The notes below the pieces were generated by a model that was not told the DNA's origin, searched no databases, and was given only the letters and a program-made list of their open reading frames with translations. A DNA stretch of 8,381 bases from positions 1 through 8,381 of the forward strand of contig JAAYJY010000124.1 in assembly GCA_012522705.1 (NCBI GenBank), written 5' to 3'. A program made the position numbers and the translations under genes. This stretch comes from Syntrophomonadaceae bacterium (GTDB lineage Bacteria > Bacillota > Syntrophomonadia > Syntrophomonadales > Syntrophomonadaceae). This document shows, piece after piece, positions 1 to 5,911 of this stretch. How positions within the stretch are numbered: the stretch's first letter is position 1; each line of letters begins with the position of its first letter.

Positions 1-797
1 ATGGAGCCCCAGCGCAAAGCGATCTGTTGCCGGCTCATCTCGGTGTTGAGGTAGAGGATATTGTGTTCGCTCTTCACGGCGATAGCATTGGCCGTATGCA
101 GTGCAAAAGATGTTTTGCCATGACCGGTCTGAGCCCCCAGGATGATCAGATCCCCCGGTTTGTAGCCCAGGGTAATTTTGTCCAGATTATAGAAACCGGT
201 GGGCAGCCCATCCAGGGGGATAACCCCTTTGTGCTTCTTTTTTATCTCCTTGTAACGGAGAAAACGGCGCTCCACCTCATCGTAGCCCAGCCGGGCCATC
301 TCTTCCGGGCTATCTATCCGGTCATCGATTTCCAGAGCGGTCAGGTTGGTCAGTTCCTCCTCGGCCTCCATTAAAACTTGCTCCACATCCCGCTCGGTCT
401 CCTCCCGCAGCAGTTGATAGCTTTTACGGATGAAAGCCTCAAACTTGCGCAGGCGGCTGCGATCGCGCACTCTCTTGACCCAGAATGCGATATTGCCATC
501 ATAGATGTAATGCTCCGCAATATATCTCAGCTCTTCGGCCTCCCGGGCGCTGGTCAGCATGCCCAGGGTATGGGCTTCCTTGACCAGTTCAACGTAGGTG
601 GGCCGGACTTCCCGTTCATACAGGCTGCAGGTCAGTTCGAATATGGTGGCATGCTGAGGAGAATAGAAATCCTCCGGTTGCAAAGAATTGCAGGCCTCGA
701 TGCAAGCCTCTTCCGAGTGCAGCATGGAAGAGATCACCCGCCGCTCACTTTCCAGATCGATCAAATGGGCTTGTGGTTCCATTTCCAGCATGGCCAT
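1..797 (-). CDS. dnaB: DnaB-type replicative DNA helicase, N-terminal part (cut by window edge)
   Basis: This is the 5' part of a hexameric replicative helicase that unwinds DNA ahead of the fork. My manual translation from the ATG at 797 is open for 265 codons to the left edge. Residues about 12-115 form the DnaB N-terminal helical domain (start LIDLESERRVISSML, then EDFYSPQHATIFE). A helical linker follows. The RecA-like core starts near 195 (LDGLPTGFYNLDKITLGYKPGDL), with the Walker A at 221-230 (GAQTGHGKTS) and a LNTEMS motif near 250-255 that corresponds to the family's SLEMS. The P-loop differs from the common A-R-P-S/G-M-G-K-T form, so this may be a divergent or second DnaB copy. The start is chosen because GGAGGG (804-809) lies 6 nt upstream; an in-frame ATG at 791 is the alternative. 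It follows the DnaD-like gene by 108 bp and has its own promoter-like TATAAT. The C-terminal Walker B and DnaB R-finger regions are outside the window. Confidence 0.88.
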   Translation of the reverse strand, partial: MAMLEMEPQAHLIDLESERRVISSMLHSEEACIEACNSLQPEDFYSPQHATIFELTCSLYEREVRPTYVELVKEAHTLGMLTSAREAEELRYIAEHYIYDGNIAFWVKRVRDRSRLRKFEAFIRKSYQLLREETERDVEQVLMEAEEELTNLTALEIDDRIDSPEEMARLGYDEVERRFLRYKEIKKKHKGVIPLDGLPTGFYNLDKITLGYKPGDLIILGAQTGHGKTSFALHTANAIAVKSEHNILYLNTEMSRQQIALRWGS

Positions 798-811
798 TGG
801 CTTCCCTCCAT

Positions 812-836
812 AAAAAATGCCAGGATTCAACCTGGC
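812..836 (-). terminator. Stem-loop followed by a U-tract in the dnaB leader
   Basis: On the minus strand, GCCAGG (836-831) and CCTGGC (824-819) form a 6-bp perfect stem with a 6-nt loop, followed by A and six T residues (817-812). This looks like a short intrinsic terminator. It would end transcripts arriving from the DnaD-like gene, or attenuate transcripts starting at the TATAAT just upstream. It sits directly before the dnaB ribosome binding site (GGAGGG, 804-809). The stem is short, so termination would be partial at best; a 5' stabilising hairpin is an alternative. Confidence 0.4.
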
Positions 837-840
837 CATA

Positions 841-846
841 ATTATA
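841..846 (-). promoter_or_regulatory. Candidate dnaB promoter (-10 box)
   Basis: A perfect TATAAT on the minus strand lies in a very A+T-rich stretch (about 838-870) between the DnaD-like gene and dnaB. I see no good -35 at 17 nt, where the sequence is ATAAAA. The promoter would therefore be weak or rely on A/T-rich upstream DNA. The predicted start near 834 puts a stem-loop at the very 5' end of the mRNA. Confidence 0.4.
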
Positions 847-905
847 CCTCATTTTATATATAATTTTATCGTTACCTGCCCTAAATCTGCGCCAGTGATT
901 CCAGC

Positions 906-2072
906 CTACACCTTGCTCTTCAACTCGGCCAGGATCTCGGGCGGCACGTAGAATTCCAAATCACTACTGTCGTTTGTGGCCGGGGCAGTTTTGCCGAAGC
1001 TGGCGGCTTTGGCGCTCCGGGAACGGTTTTTGTGTTCGGTGAGCTCTTTTTCGACATCGCTCAAGGTCCTAATCTCTTTGGACATCCAGTTGTTGAGCAC
1101 GCTATCGATATACTCCAGGCTGCCGTTCTTGGTGCGCTGGCACATCAGTTCACCCGCCTTCATGATCATCGGGTGGGTAAAGCCCCAGTCATAACGCCAT
1201 TTATGGTATACCTTGCGCCGGGCTTCGGCACCCATATCCAATCCGGTGAAAGCCCCGAATTCAGCCGCATCGGGGTCGAAATGGGCCCGGGCCGCAATTT
1301 TTTTCTGATCCACATAGGTCTTGAAATAAACATCCAGGCCATCAACACTGGACACCTTATAATCCTTCAGATCCTTGGCTATCCTGGTTATCTCGCGGGG
1401 ATTGGTAATCTTACGTTCAAAAACCATCTCCAACATCCCGAATAGAAACTCCGGCGTAAATCCAAAGTCAGTAAGCCATTTCCTCAGTTCTGTTTCCATC
1501 TTGACGCTGAGCAAGTTGCCGGTCTTCTTGGCTATGAAGTCAGCCACCCGCCGATAGTTAGCGTCCATGGGAGTAAGCGGCAGGGCGGCAGCGGCGCTTC
1601 GCTCATCTTCCAGTTCCCGTTCCAGTTCCTCGACCCGGGTCCGATAGGCAGCCAGTTGCTGCTGGTCGGCTGGCATATCGTTGGGGCGGGATGCACGCTG
1701 CAGGTTCATCCCCGGGTGGTCGCGGATCACCAGTTGTTCCATTTTCAGCATGAATGGTTCCAGCCAGATTATCTTTTCGGTGAAGTTCTTGGTGTTCCCT
1801 TCCCTGACCTCAACCAGACCCTTTTCTACCAGCTTCTGCAGGCGGCGGGAAAGCTTGCTGGAGGTGAGGCTGGAACAACGCAAGAGTACCTGTCCAGTCT
1901 GTACCCCGCATTGGTATAAGGGCTTGGTGTTCTCATAAGCATAAAAAATAGCTGAGAGTATGCCAATGTCTTCCATGTCCAGATCCAACTCTTTCGCATA
2001 GAAGAAAACCGCTCCCGGCAAATGGGCATAACCCCAGCGGAATAACTCAAGTGATGCGGTAGTCTGTTGCAT
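906..2072 (-). CDS. DnaD-domain primosome / replisome organiser protein
   Basis: This cytoplasmic DnaD/DnaB2-family protein is expected to remodel DNA and help load the replicative helicase. Using the ATG at 2072 it has 388 residues. Residues about 5-95 look like the winged-helix oligomerisation domain (KELDLDMEDIGILSAIF; then SLTSSKLSRRLQKLVEKGLVEV as helix-turn-helix and wing). Residues about 137-163 form a charged coiled coil (VEELERELEDE). Two DnaD C-terminal-type helical units follow at about 170-260 and 280-345. The second carries the family signature Y-x3-V-x3-W (Y321, V325, W329). The tail is basic and ends near residue 388. An upstream in-frame ATG at 2123 would add 17 residues, but a TATAAT lies inside that extension and GGGGAG lies 11 nt before the 2072 ATG, so 2072 is preferred. 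It is followed by the DnaB-like helicase, its logical partner. Two DnaD units plus a coiled coil make it longer than B. subtilis DnaD (about 230 aa). Confidence 0.85.
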   Translation of the reverse strand: MQQTTASLELFRWGYAHLPGAVFFYAKELDLDMEDIGILSAIFYAYENTKPLYQCGVQTGQVLLRCSSLTSSKLSRRLQKLVEKGLVEVREGNTKNFTEKIIWLEPFMLKMEQLVIRDHPGMNLQRASRPNDMPADQQQLAAYRTRVEELERELEDERSAAAALPLTPMDANYRRVADFIAKKTGNLLSVKMETELRKWLTDFGFTPEFLFGMLEMVFERKITNPREITRIAKDLKDYKVSSVDGLDVYFKTYVDQKKIAARAHFDPDAAEFGAFTGLDMGAEARRKVYHKWRYDWGFTHPMIMKAGELMCQRTKNGSLEYIDSVLNNWMSKEIRTLSDVEKELTEHKNRSRSAKAASFGKTAPATNDSSDLEFYVPPEILAELKSKV

Positions 2073-2103
2073 TGATTTTCCATCTCCCCAAAGAAGTAAC
2101 CGA

Positions 2104-2132
2104 ATTATATCACCGCAAATCATAGGTCACAA
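2104..2132 (-). promoter_or_regulatory. Promoter of the DnaD-like gene
   Basis: On the minus strand, TTGTGA (2132-2127, 4 of 6 matches to the sigma-A -35) is followed after 17 nt by a perfect TATAAT (2109-2104). Transcription would start near 2097, about 25 nt before the ATG at 2072. This also rules out the longer in-frame start at 2123, which would lie upstream of the transcript. Confidence 0.6.
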
Positions 2133-2176
2133 ATATACAATTATATGAATTAAGGCAAAAAAAAGAATACGTATAT

Positions 2177-2219
2177 AAAAAAATGGGGTAAACCGGGCTC
2201 AAGGTCCCTTGTCCCATTT
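2177..2219 (-). terminator. Probable intrinsic terminator downstream of the beta-CASP RNase gene; repeat-like hairpin
   Basis: On the minus strand, AAATGGG (2219-2213) and CCCATTT (2187-2181) are a perfect 7-bp inverted repeat. The T residues of the second arm run on into a seven-T tract (2183-2177), as in a rho-independent terminator. It lies about 250 nt past the RNase stop and just before the DnaD-like promoter, so it insulates the two units. The loop contains the near-palindrome CAAGGGACCTTG (2211-2200). The GGGACAAGGGACC composition resembles dispersed REP-type palindromes, so it could instead be a repeat that happens to terminate. Confidence 0.45.
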
Positions 2220-2270
2220 GACTGGATAGAGTTGCCATTAAATACGCTTTTTCAATGGTTGAGGGGGTAT

Positions 2271-2279
2271 TGGCATAAT
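2271..2279 (+). promoter_or_regulatory. Candidate plus-strand extended -10 promoter for an intergenic RNA
   Basis: TGG followed by CATAAT (2274-2279) matches an extended -10 (TGn then five of six TATAAT bases). The -35 region is weak: TTCAAT at 17 nt or TTTTCA at 19 nt. It is the only convincing plus-strand promoter in the gene-free stretch. It would start RNA near 2286, directly before a run of nested hairpins. No open reading frame with a ribosome binding site follows. Confidence 0.35.
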
Positions 2280-2285
2280 GAGCTT

Positions 2286-2453
2286 TTTCACAAATCAGTC
2301 TGTTTGGCCTGTACTGACCCTGAGCAACTTATTACCCGAATCACTCGAACCTTGGCTCAGAGCAAGGCAATAGGAAAGGCTCGCGACTGAGGCGTACTCG
2401 AGGTACATCGATTGAGCGGGCCCTTTTCTATTAACGCCGCTATCAGCCTTTTT
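2286..2453 (+). ncRNA. Unclassified structured RNA candidate in the intergenic region
   Basis: This stretch of about 170 nt is full of consecutive helices. TCAGT (2295-2299) pairs with ACTGA (2313-2317). CTGAGC (2320-2325) pairs with GCTCAG (2355-2360). A long hairpin pairs 2369-2379 with 2422-2432 (11 bp, one G-U), then after one bulged C pairs 2380-2384 with 2416-2420. Above that are a symmetric 9 x 9 internal loop and an apical GTAC/GTAC stem (2394-2397 with 2403-2406). A five-T run at 2449-2453 may mark the 3' end, and an extended -10 lies upstream. The strand rests on those two flanking signals. I do not recognise the family. The size would suit a 6S-like RNA, but I could not find a clear closing stem or central bubble. 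It converges on the 3' end of the RNase gene. Confidence 0.4.
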
Positions 2454-2469
2454 GCCCGGTCTTGGGGAT

Positions 2470-4071
2470 TTACATGTTGCCGGCTATCTTATCCAGCGAC
2501 TCAATCAGTTCATCATAGAGGGCGCGATCGCATTTCTCCTGGAACAGGTTGTTCAAGCGGGTCCTTAATTCCAGGTACTTGCGCTCCGCCACCAGAGCCT
2601 TGTTGACCTCTACCGCACGGTGCTCTGGCAACTCGTGGGCCTGGACCATGGTGCCCTCGACCAGTACTCCCTGCGGTGTCAATTCAAAGGCATCCAGCCA
2701 ACCAGGAATAAGCACCGGGATGTTCATCTCAGTCTGGATCAGGTCGGCCAGCACCGGCTGGGCCTTTTCTTCCCCATGGACCAGGAATACCGTCTTGGGT
2801 TTGGGTTTGAAATGCTTCAGCCAATTTAACAGTCCCACCTGATCGGCATGGGCCGAATAGGCTTCAATGCTCTGGATATCGGCCTTCACCACCAATTGGT
2901 CGCCATGGATGGTGACCATCTTCTCGCCATCCAGGATCCTGCGTCCCAGGGTGCCCATGGCCTGGTAGCCCACGAACAGAACGGTGCTCTCGGGCCGCCA
3001 TAGATTATACTTGAGATGGTACTTGATCCGTCCCGCATCGGCCATGCCGCTGGCCGAGATTATGATAGTATTGCCCAGGCGGTTGTTAAGTTCCACCGAA
3101 TCCTCCCGGGTGCGGGAAAATTTAAGGTTGGGCAGCTTCAGCGGGTGTCGGCCGGAGCTTAGTATTTCCATGGTTTCCTGGTCATAATAATCGATACTCT
3201 TCTGGAATATCTCGGTCTCCGCGATGGCCAGCGGGCTGTCGATGAATATTTCGATGGATGGATCCAAATCCCCGTTGGCCTGCAGTATGCTCAGGTCATA
3301 AAGGATATCCTGGGTACGCTCTACCGCGAACGAAGGGATTATCAGGTTGCCGCCCCGGCGCATGGTATCGTCGATGATCTTTTTTAGTTGTTCCACCCGG
3401 GTAGCGGTACCCTTGTGAAGGCGATTGCCGTAGGTGGATTCCATTATCACATAATCGGCACCCTCGACCACGGTGGGGTCTTTCACGATGGGCTGGCCGC
3501 CCTGGCCCAGGTCGCCGCTGAAGACCACTTTTGCCCGCTGGCCGTTCTCTTGCACCCAAAGCTCCACGATGCTGGAACCCAGGATATGCCCGGCGTCGCG
3601 CAGCCTCACCTCCACACCCGGAGCCACCCGCCTGATCTCGTCGTAATTCAGGGGCTGGAGTTGAGGCAGGCATTCCAGGGCTTCTTCCGCGGTGTAGATA
3701 GGCTCCAGCAAGGTTTTGCCGGCCCGGCTCAATTTGCGGTTTTTCATCTCCACTTCAGTTTCCTGGATATGACCGGCATCGGGAAACATAATGCCACAAA
3801 GCTCAGCAGTAGCGGGGCTGGTATAGATAGGTCCTTTAAATCCTTCTTTGCATAGCTTGGGGATAAGTCCGGAATGATCGATGTGGGCGTGGGTCAGGAT
3901 TACAAATTGCAGGGAACCGGGTTCGATCGGGAAATCGCTGTAGTTCTTCTCCTTCAGTTGTTTACTCCCCTGGAACATGCCGCAGTCTACGGCGAAGCGT
4001 ACGTTACCAGTCTCGATCACAAAAAAAGACCCGGTAACGGTCTTGGTGGCACCTAGAAACGTTATTATCAT
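2470..4071 (-). CDS. Beta-CASP metallo-beta-lactamase ribonuclease (CPSF/YSH1-like)
   Basis: This is a cytoplasmic zinc-dependent nuclease of the MBL beta-CASP RNA-processing family, 533 aa from the ATG at 4071. All expected motifs are visible. Motif 2 is HAHIDH (61-66), the motif 3 histidine is in DAGHILGSS (H162) and the motif 4 aspartate is in SGDLG (D187). Beta-CASP motif A is the glutamate of MESTYGN (E211), motif B is the histidine of ASGMADAGRIKYHL (H352) and motif C is SAHAD (H408). RNA is the expected substrate, as for bacterial homologues such as Thermus TTHA0252; exo- versus endonuclease activity cannot be read from sequence. About 90 residues follow the SAHAD/HGEE core, including a charged helical C-terminus, longer than the minimal roughly 430-aa family members. 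No KH domain is seen. The start at 4071 has GGAGG 8 nt upstream (4080-4084); a TTG at 4086 is less likely because it overlaps the Shine-Dalgarno sequence. A promoter lies directly upstream. Confidence 0.93.
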   Translation of the reverse strand: MIITFLGATKTVTGSFFVIETGNVRFAVDCGMFQGSKQLKEKNYSDFPIEPGSLQFVILTHAHIDHSGLIPKLCKEGFKGPIYTSPATAELCGIMFPDAGHIQETEVEMKNRKLSRAGKTLLEPIYTAEEALECLPQLQPLNYDEIRRVAPGVEVRLRDAGHILGSSIVELWVQENGQRAKVVFSGDLGQGGQPIVKDPTVVEGADYVIMESTYGNRLHKGTATRVEQLKKIIDDTMRRGGNLIIPSFAVERTQDILYDLSILQANGDLDPSIEIFIDSPLAIAETEIFQKSIDYYDQETMEILSSGRHPLKLPNLKFSRTREDSVELNNRLGNTIIISASGMADAGRIKYHLKYNLWRPESTVLFVGYQAMGTLGRRILDGEKMVTIHGDQLVVKADIQSIEAYSAHADQVGLLNWLKHFKPKPKTVFLVHGEEKAQPVLADLIQTEMNIPVLIPGWLDAFELTPQGVLVEGTMVQAHELPEHRAVEVNKALVAERKYLELRTRLNNLFQEKCDRALYDELIESLDKIAGNM

Positions 4072-4095
4072 ACATGCAGCCTCCAATAGACGAAC

Positions 4096-4119
4096 ATTTG
4101 CGTTTATTATAGCGCAAAT
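4096..4119. promoter_or_regulatory. Perfect 7-bp dyad around the -10 box (operator candidate)
   Basis: ATTTGCG (4096-4102) and CGCAAAT (4113-4119) are perfect inverted repeats separated by 10 bp. The -10 box of the RNase promoter (4106-4111) lies entirely in the spacer. A dimeric repressor bound here would block RNA polymerase. As RNA it could also form a hairpin, but no T-run follows, so a terminator for the upstream gene is less likely. Confidence 0.4.
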
Positions 4120-4133
4120 AGCTAGACTGCAAA
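4106..4133 (-). promoter_or_regulatory. Promoter of the beta-CASP RNase gene
   Basis: On the minus strand, TTTGCA (4133-4128, 4 of 6) is followed after 16 nt by a perfect TATAAT (4111-4106). The predicted start near 4099 leaves a leader of about 28 nt before the ATG at 4071. The -35 lies inside the last codons of the upstream 158-aa gene, so the RNase gene can be transcribed separately from it. Confidence 0.5.
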
Positions 4134-4598
4134 GATTTTTCTGGCCTCCTTCTTATGGGCATATTTGTAATAGCCCTCGTAGAATTCATTTATTTCCATC
4201 CTTATCAACAGCCGGTTGCCGCAGGAGCAGGCACGATTGATATTATCGAAACTGAACTTGCCGAAATCCCTGACCGCCTCGCAGCTATCCAGGCCCTGGA
4301 CCAGTTCGCTGTATTTGATGTGGATCTTCTCGAATATTCCAAAATAGAGTTCCTGCATCTGCCGGGCCCGTTTCTCTATTTGGCTGATTTGAAAATCTTC
4401 CCTCTCCACCAACTGCAGAGTGCTTTGCAGAAGGCTACGCAAGAGCTGATTATGAAAAATGGCCACCATCAACTCCCTTTTATACTGTTTGGTTAAAAGG
4501 TACTGGATATAGTCGTTGAATTCCTTGCGAAAACCCGGGCCCAGGTTGCTGACCGCATTAAGAAGTTCAATGTCGCCGGCGTCTATATCTCCGTACAT
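4122..4598 (-). CDS. Hypothetical protein, 158 aa, function unknown
   Basis: I do not recognise this protein. It is mostly alpha-helical and charged, with no signal peptide or membrane segment. A helical stretch rich in Q, E and R runs from about 25 to 105 (for example QLLRSLLQSTLQLVEREDFQ). A cysteine pair CxC lies at 124-126 (ACSCGNRLLI) with a third cysteine at 106, then a Tyr-rich tail (EFYEGYYKYAHKK). The cysteines could bind metal or form a redox pair, but that is inference and a complete four-ligand site is not visible. The start ATG at 4598 has an AGGGGG ribosome binding site 7 nt upstream, and the frame is closed by a TAG further upstream. It ends 50 bp before the RNase start and begins 137 bp after the aminotransferase stop. 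Codon use and helical pattern look like a real gene rather than a shadow. Confidence 0.7.
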   Translation of the reverse strand: MYGDIDAGDIELLNAVSNLGPGFRKEFNDYIQYLLTKQYKRELMVAIFHNQLLRSLLQSTLQLVEREDFQISQIEKRARQMQELYFGIFEKIHIKYSELVQGLDSCEAVRDFGKFSFDNINRACSCGNRLLIRMEINEFYEGYYKYAHKKEARKIFAV

Positions 4599-4670
4599 AG
4601 CAAAACCCCCTACACTCTATAGTATAAGAGGTTCCAGCCATGGCGGATATTTCCTCCTGAAAAATATCGT

Positions 4671-4699
4671 ATTATTCCTGCCTTTTTCGTGCCTTCCAA
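4671..4699 (-). promoter_or_regulatory. Candidate promoter of the 158-aa gene
   Basis: On the minus strand, TTGGAA (4699-4694, 4 of 6) is followed after 17 nt by AATAAT (4676-4671, 5 of 6). The start would be near 4664, giving a leader of about 65 nt. That leader contains an AGGAGG (4658-4653) in front of a 24-codon reading frame. I see no intrinsic terminator between the aminotransferase stop and this promoter, so read-through from the operon is also possible. Confidence 0.4.
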
Positions 4700-4735
4700 T
4701 AACGTTCCTATTCTTTGGGCTGGACCACAAGGCCA

Positions 4736-5911
4736 TTATGTTCCTTTTTGTCGAATAACGAGCCGGCCCATCCTTTCCACCGCCTCTTCGATGTTGGCCA
4801 CGCTGGCGGCGTAGCAGCAACGAATGAACCCTTCGCCGCAGCCTCCGAAGGCGTTGCCCGGCACTACCGCTACGTTCTCCTCGAAAAGCAATTTCTCGCA
4901 GAACTCTTCGCTGGTCAAGCCCGTGCCGCGGATGGAGGGGAAACAATAGAAAGCACCCTTCGGTTCGAAGCAATCCAGCCCTATCTGATGAAAACCATTG
5001 AGCATCAGCCTGCGCCGGTAATTATAGTCCTCCACCATCTTGCGCATCTCGTCCTGTCCGTTGCGCAAGGCTTCAATGGCAGCTTTCTGGCCCATGATAG
5101 GAGCACACATGATGGTGTACTGGTGGATCTTGGTCATGGCCAGGATGATATCCGGGTGTCCACAGGCATAACCGATCCTCCAGCCGGTCATGGCAAAAGC
5201 CTTGGAAAAACCGTCCAGCACCAGGGTACGGTCCTTCATCCCCGGCAGCGAGGCGATGGAGACATGTTTGCCATTGTAAGTCAATTCCGAATAAATCTCG
5301 TCAGTGATCACGATCAAGTCATTCTTGATTATGATGTCAACCAGGGCCTCCAGGTCCGGTTTGGTCATGATCGCCCCGGTGGGATTACTGGGATAAGAGA
5401 GCAGCAGGATCTTACTGCGAGGGGTGATCCGGGCCGCCAGGCAGTCCGGGCGGAGGCGGTATTCATCCTCGACAAAGGTCTCTACCGGAACCGCGGTGCC
5501 GTAAGCCAACTCCGTACCGGGTGCATAAGACACGAAACAAGGATTGGGAATGAGAACCTCATCGCCCGGCTCCAACAGGGCGCGCAGGGCAATGTCGGTG
5601 GCCTCGCTGACCCCTACGGTGATCAGTATCCCCTGACCAGGGTCGTAATCCACCCCAATTTTCTGTTTTTCATACATCGCGATCTCTTCGCGCAGCTCAG
5701 GCAATCCCGAGTTGGAAGTATACATGGTGTACCCCCGCTCCAGGGAATACAAGCAGGCCTCGCGGACATGCCAGGGGGTCACGAAATCCGGTTCCCCTAC
5801 CCCCAGGGAGATGACACCCTCGGATTGGGATACCAGGTCGAAAAACTTGCGGATTCCGGAGGGAGGCAGATCTCTGACCCGCTTGGATACATAGGAATCC
5901 ATCCCGCCCAT
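4736..5911 (-). CDS. Class I PLP-dependent aminotransferase, probable alanine transaminase (AlaT/YugH-like)
   Basis: This cytoplasmic fold-type I aminotransferase of 391 aa is the usual length for the family. The N-terminal LGVGEPDF region is at 36-43. SNPTG (175-179) carries the PLP-contacting N176, and D204 of TDEIYS should bind the pyridine nitrogen with Y207 nearby. The Schiff-base lysine is K237 in GFSKAFAMTGWRIGY, and an FIRCCYA arginine near the C-terminus should bind the substrate carboxylate. The most likely reaction transfers an amino group from glutamate to pyruvate or a related keto acid. It overlaps the Lrp-type gene by one base (TGATG), so the two are translationally coupled. 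The same regulator-aminotransferase pairing occurs in B. subtilis yugG-yugH (alaR-alaT), which supports alanine synthesis. The family also contains aspartate and aromatic transaminases, so substrate remains an inference. Transcription depends on the T-box upstream. Confidence 0.93.
   Translation of the reverse strand: MGGMDSYVSKRVRDLPPSGIRKFFDLVSQSEGVISLGVGEPDFVTPWHVREACLYSLERGYTMYTSNSGLPELREEIAMYEKQKIGVDYDPGQGILITVGVSEATDIALRALLEPGDEVLIPNPCFVSYAPGTELAYGTAVPVETFVEDEYRLRPDCLAARITPRSKILLLSYPSNPTGAIMTKPDLEALVDIIIKNDLIVITDEIYSELTYNGKHVSIASLPGMKDRTLVLDGFSKAFAMTGWRIGYACGHPDIILAMTKIHQYTIMCAPIMGQKAAIEALRNGQDEMRKMVEDYNYRRRLMLNGFHQIGLDCFEPKGAFYCFPSIRGTGLTSEEFCEKLLFEENVAVVPGNAFGGCGEGFIRCCYAASVANIEEAVERMGRLVIRQKGT

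Noticed and set aside
27..863. Plus-strand open frames over the left edge
   Set aside because: They are antisense shadows of the DnaB-like helicase, whose manual minus-strand translation is continuous and carries Walker A and N-terminal domain motifs.
2336..2352. Possible tRNA T-arm (GAATCACTCGAACC)
   Set aside because: It resembles a T-loop reverse complement, but the 7-bp acceptor stem, anticodon arm and a correctly spaced 5-bp T-stem are absent.
2286..2453. Assignment of the intergenic RNA as 6S RNA
   Set aside because: Length and a long imperfect hairpin fit, but I could not find a convincing closing stem pairing the 5' and 3' ends or the central bubble, so the class is left open.
2412..2606. 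Small plus-strand frame at the 3' end of the RNase gene
   Set aside because: No ribosome binding site, composition dominated by Ser, Pro, Cys and Arg, and antisense to the RNase; its start overlaps the structured RNA helix.
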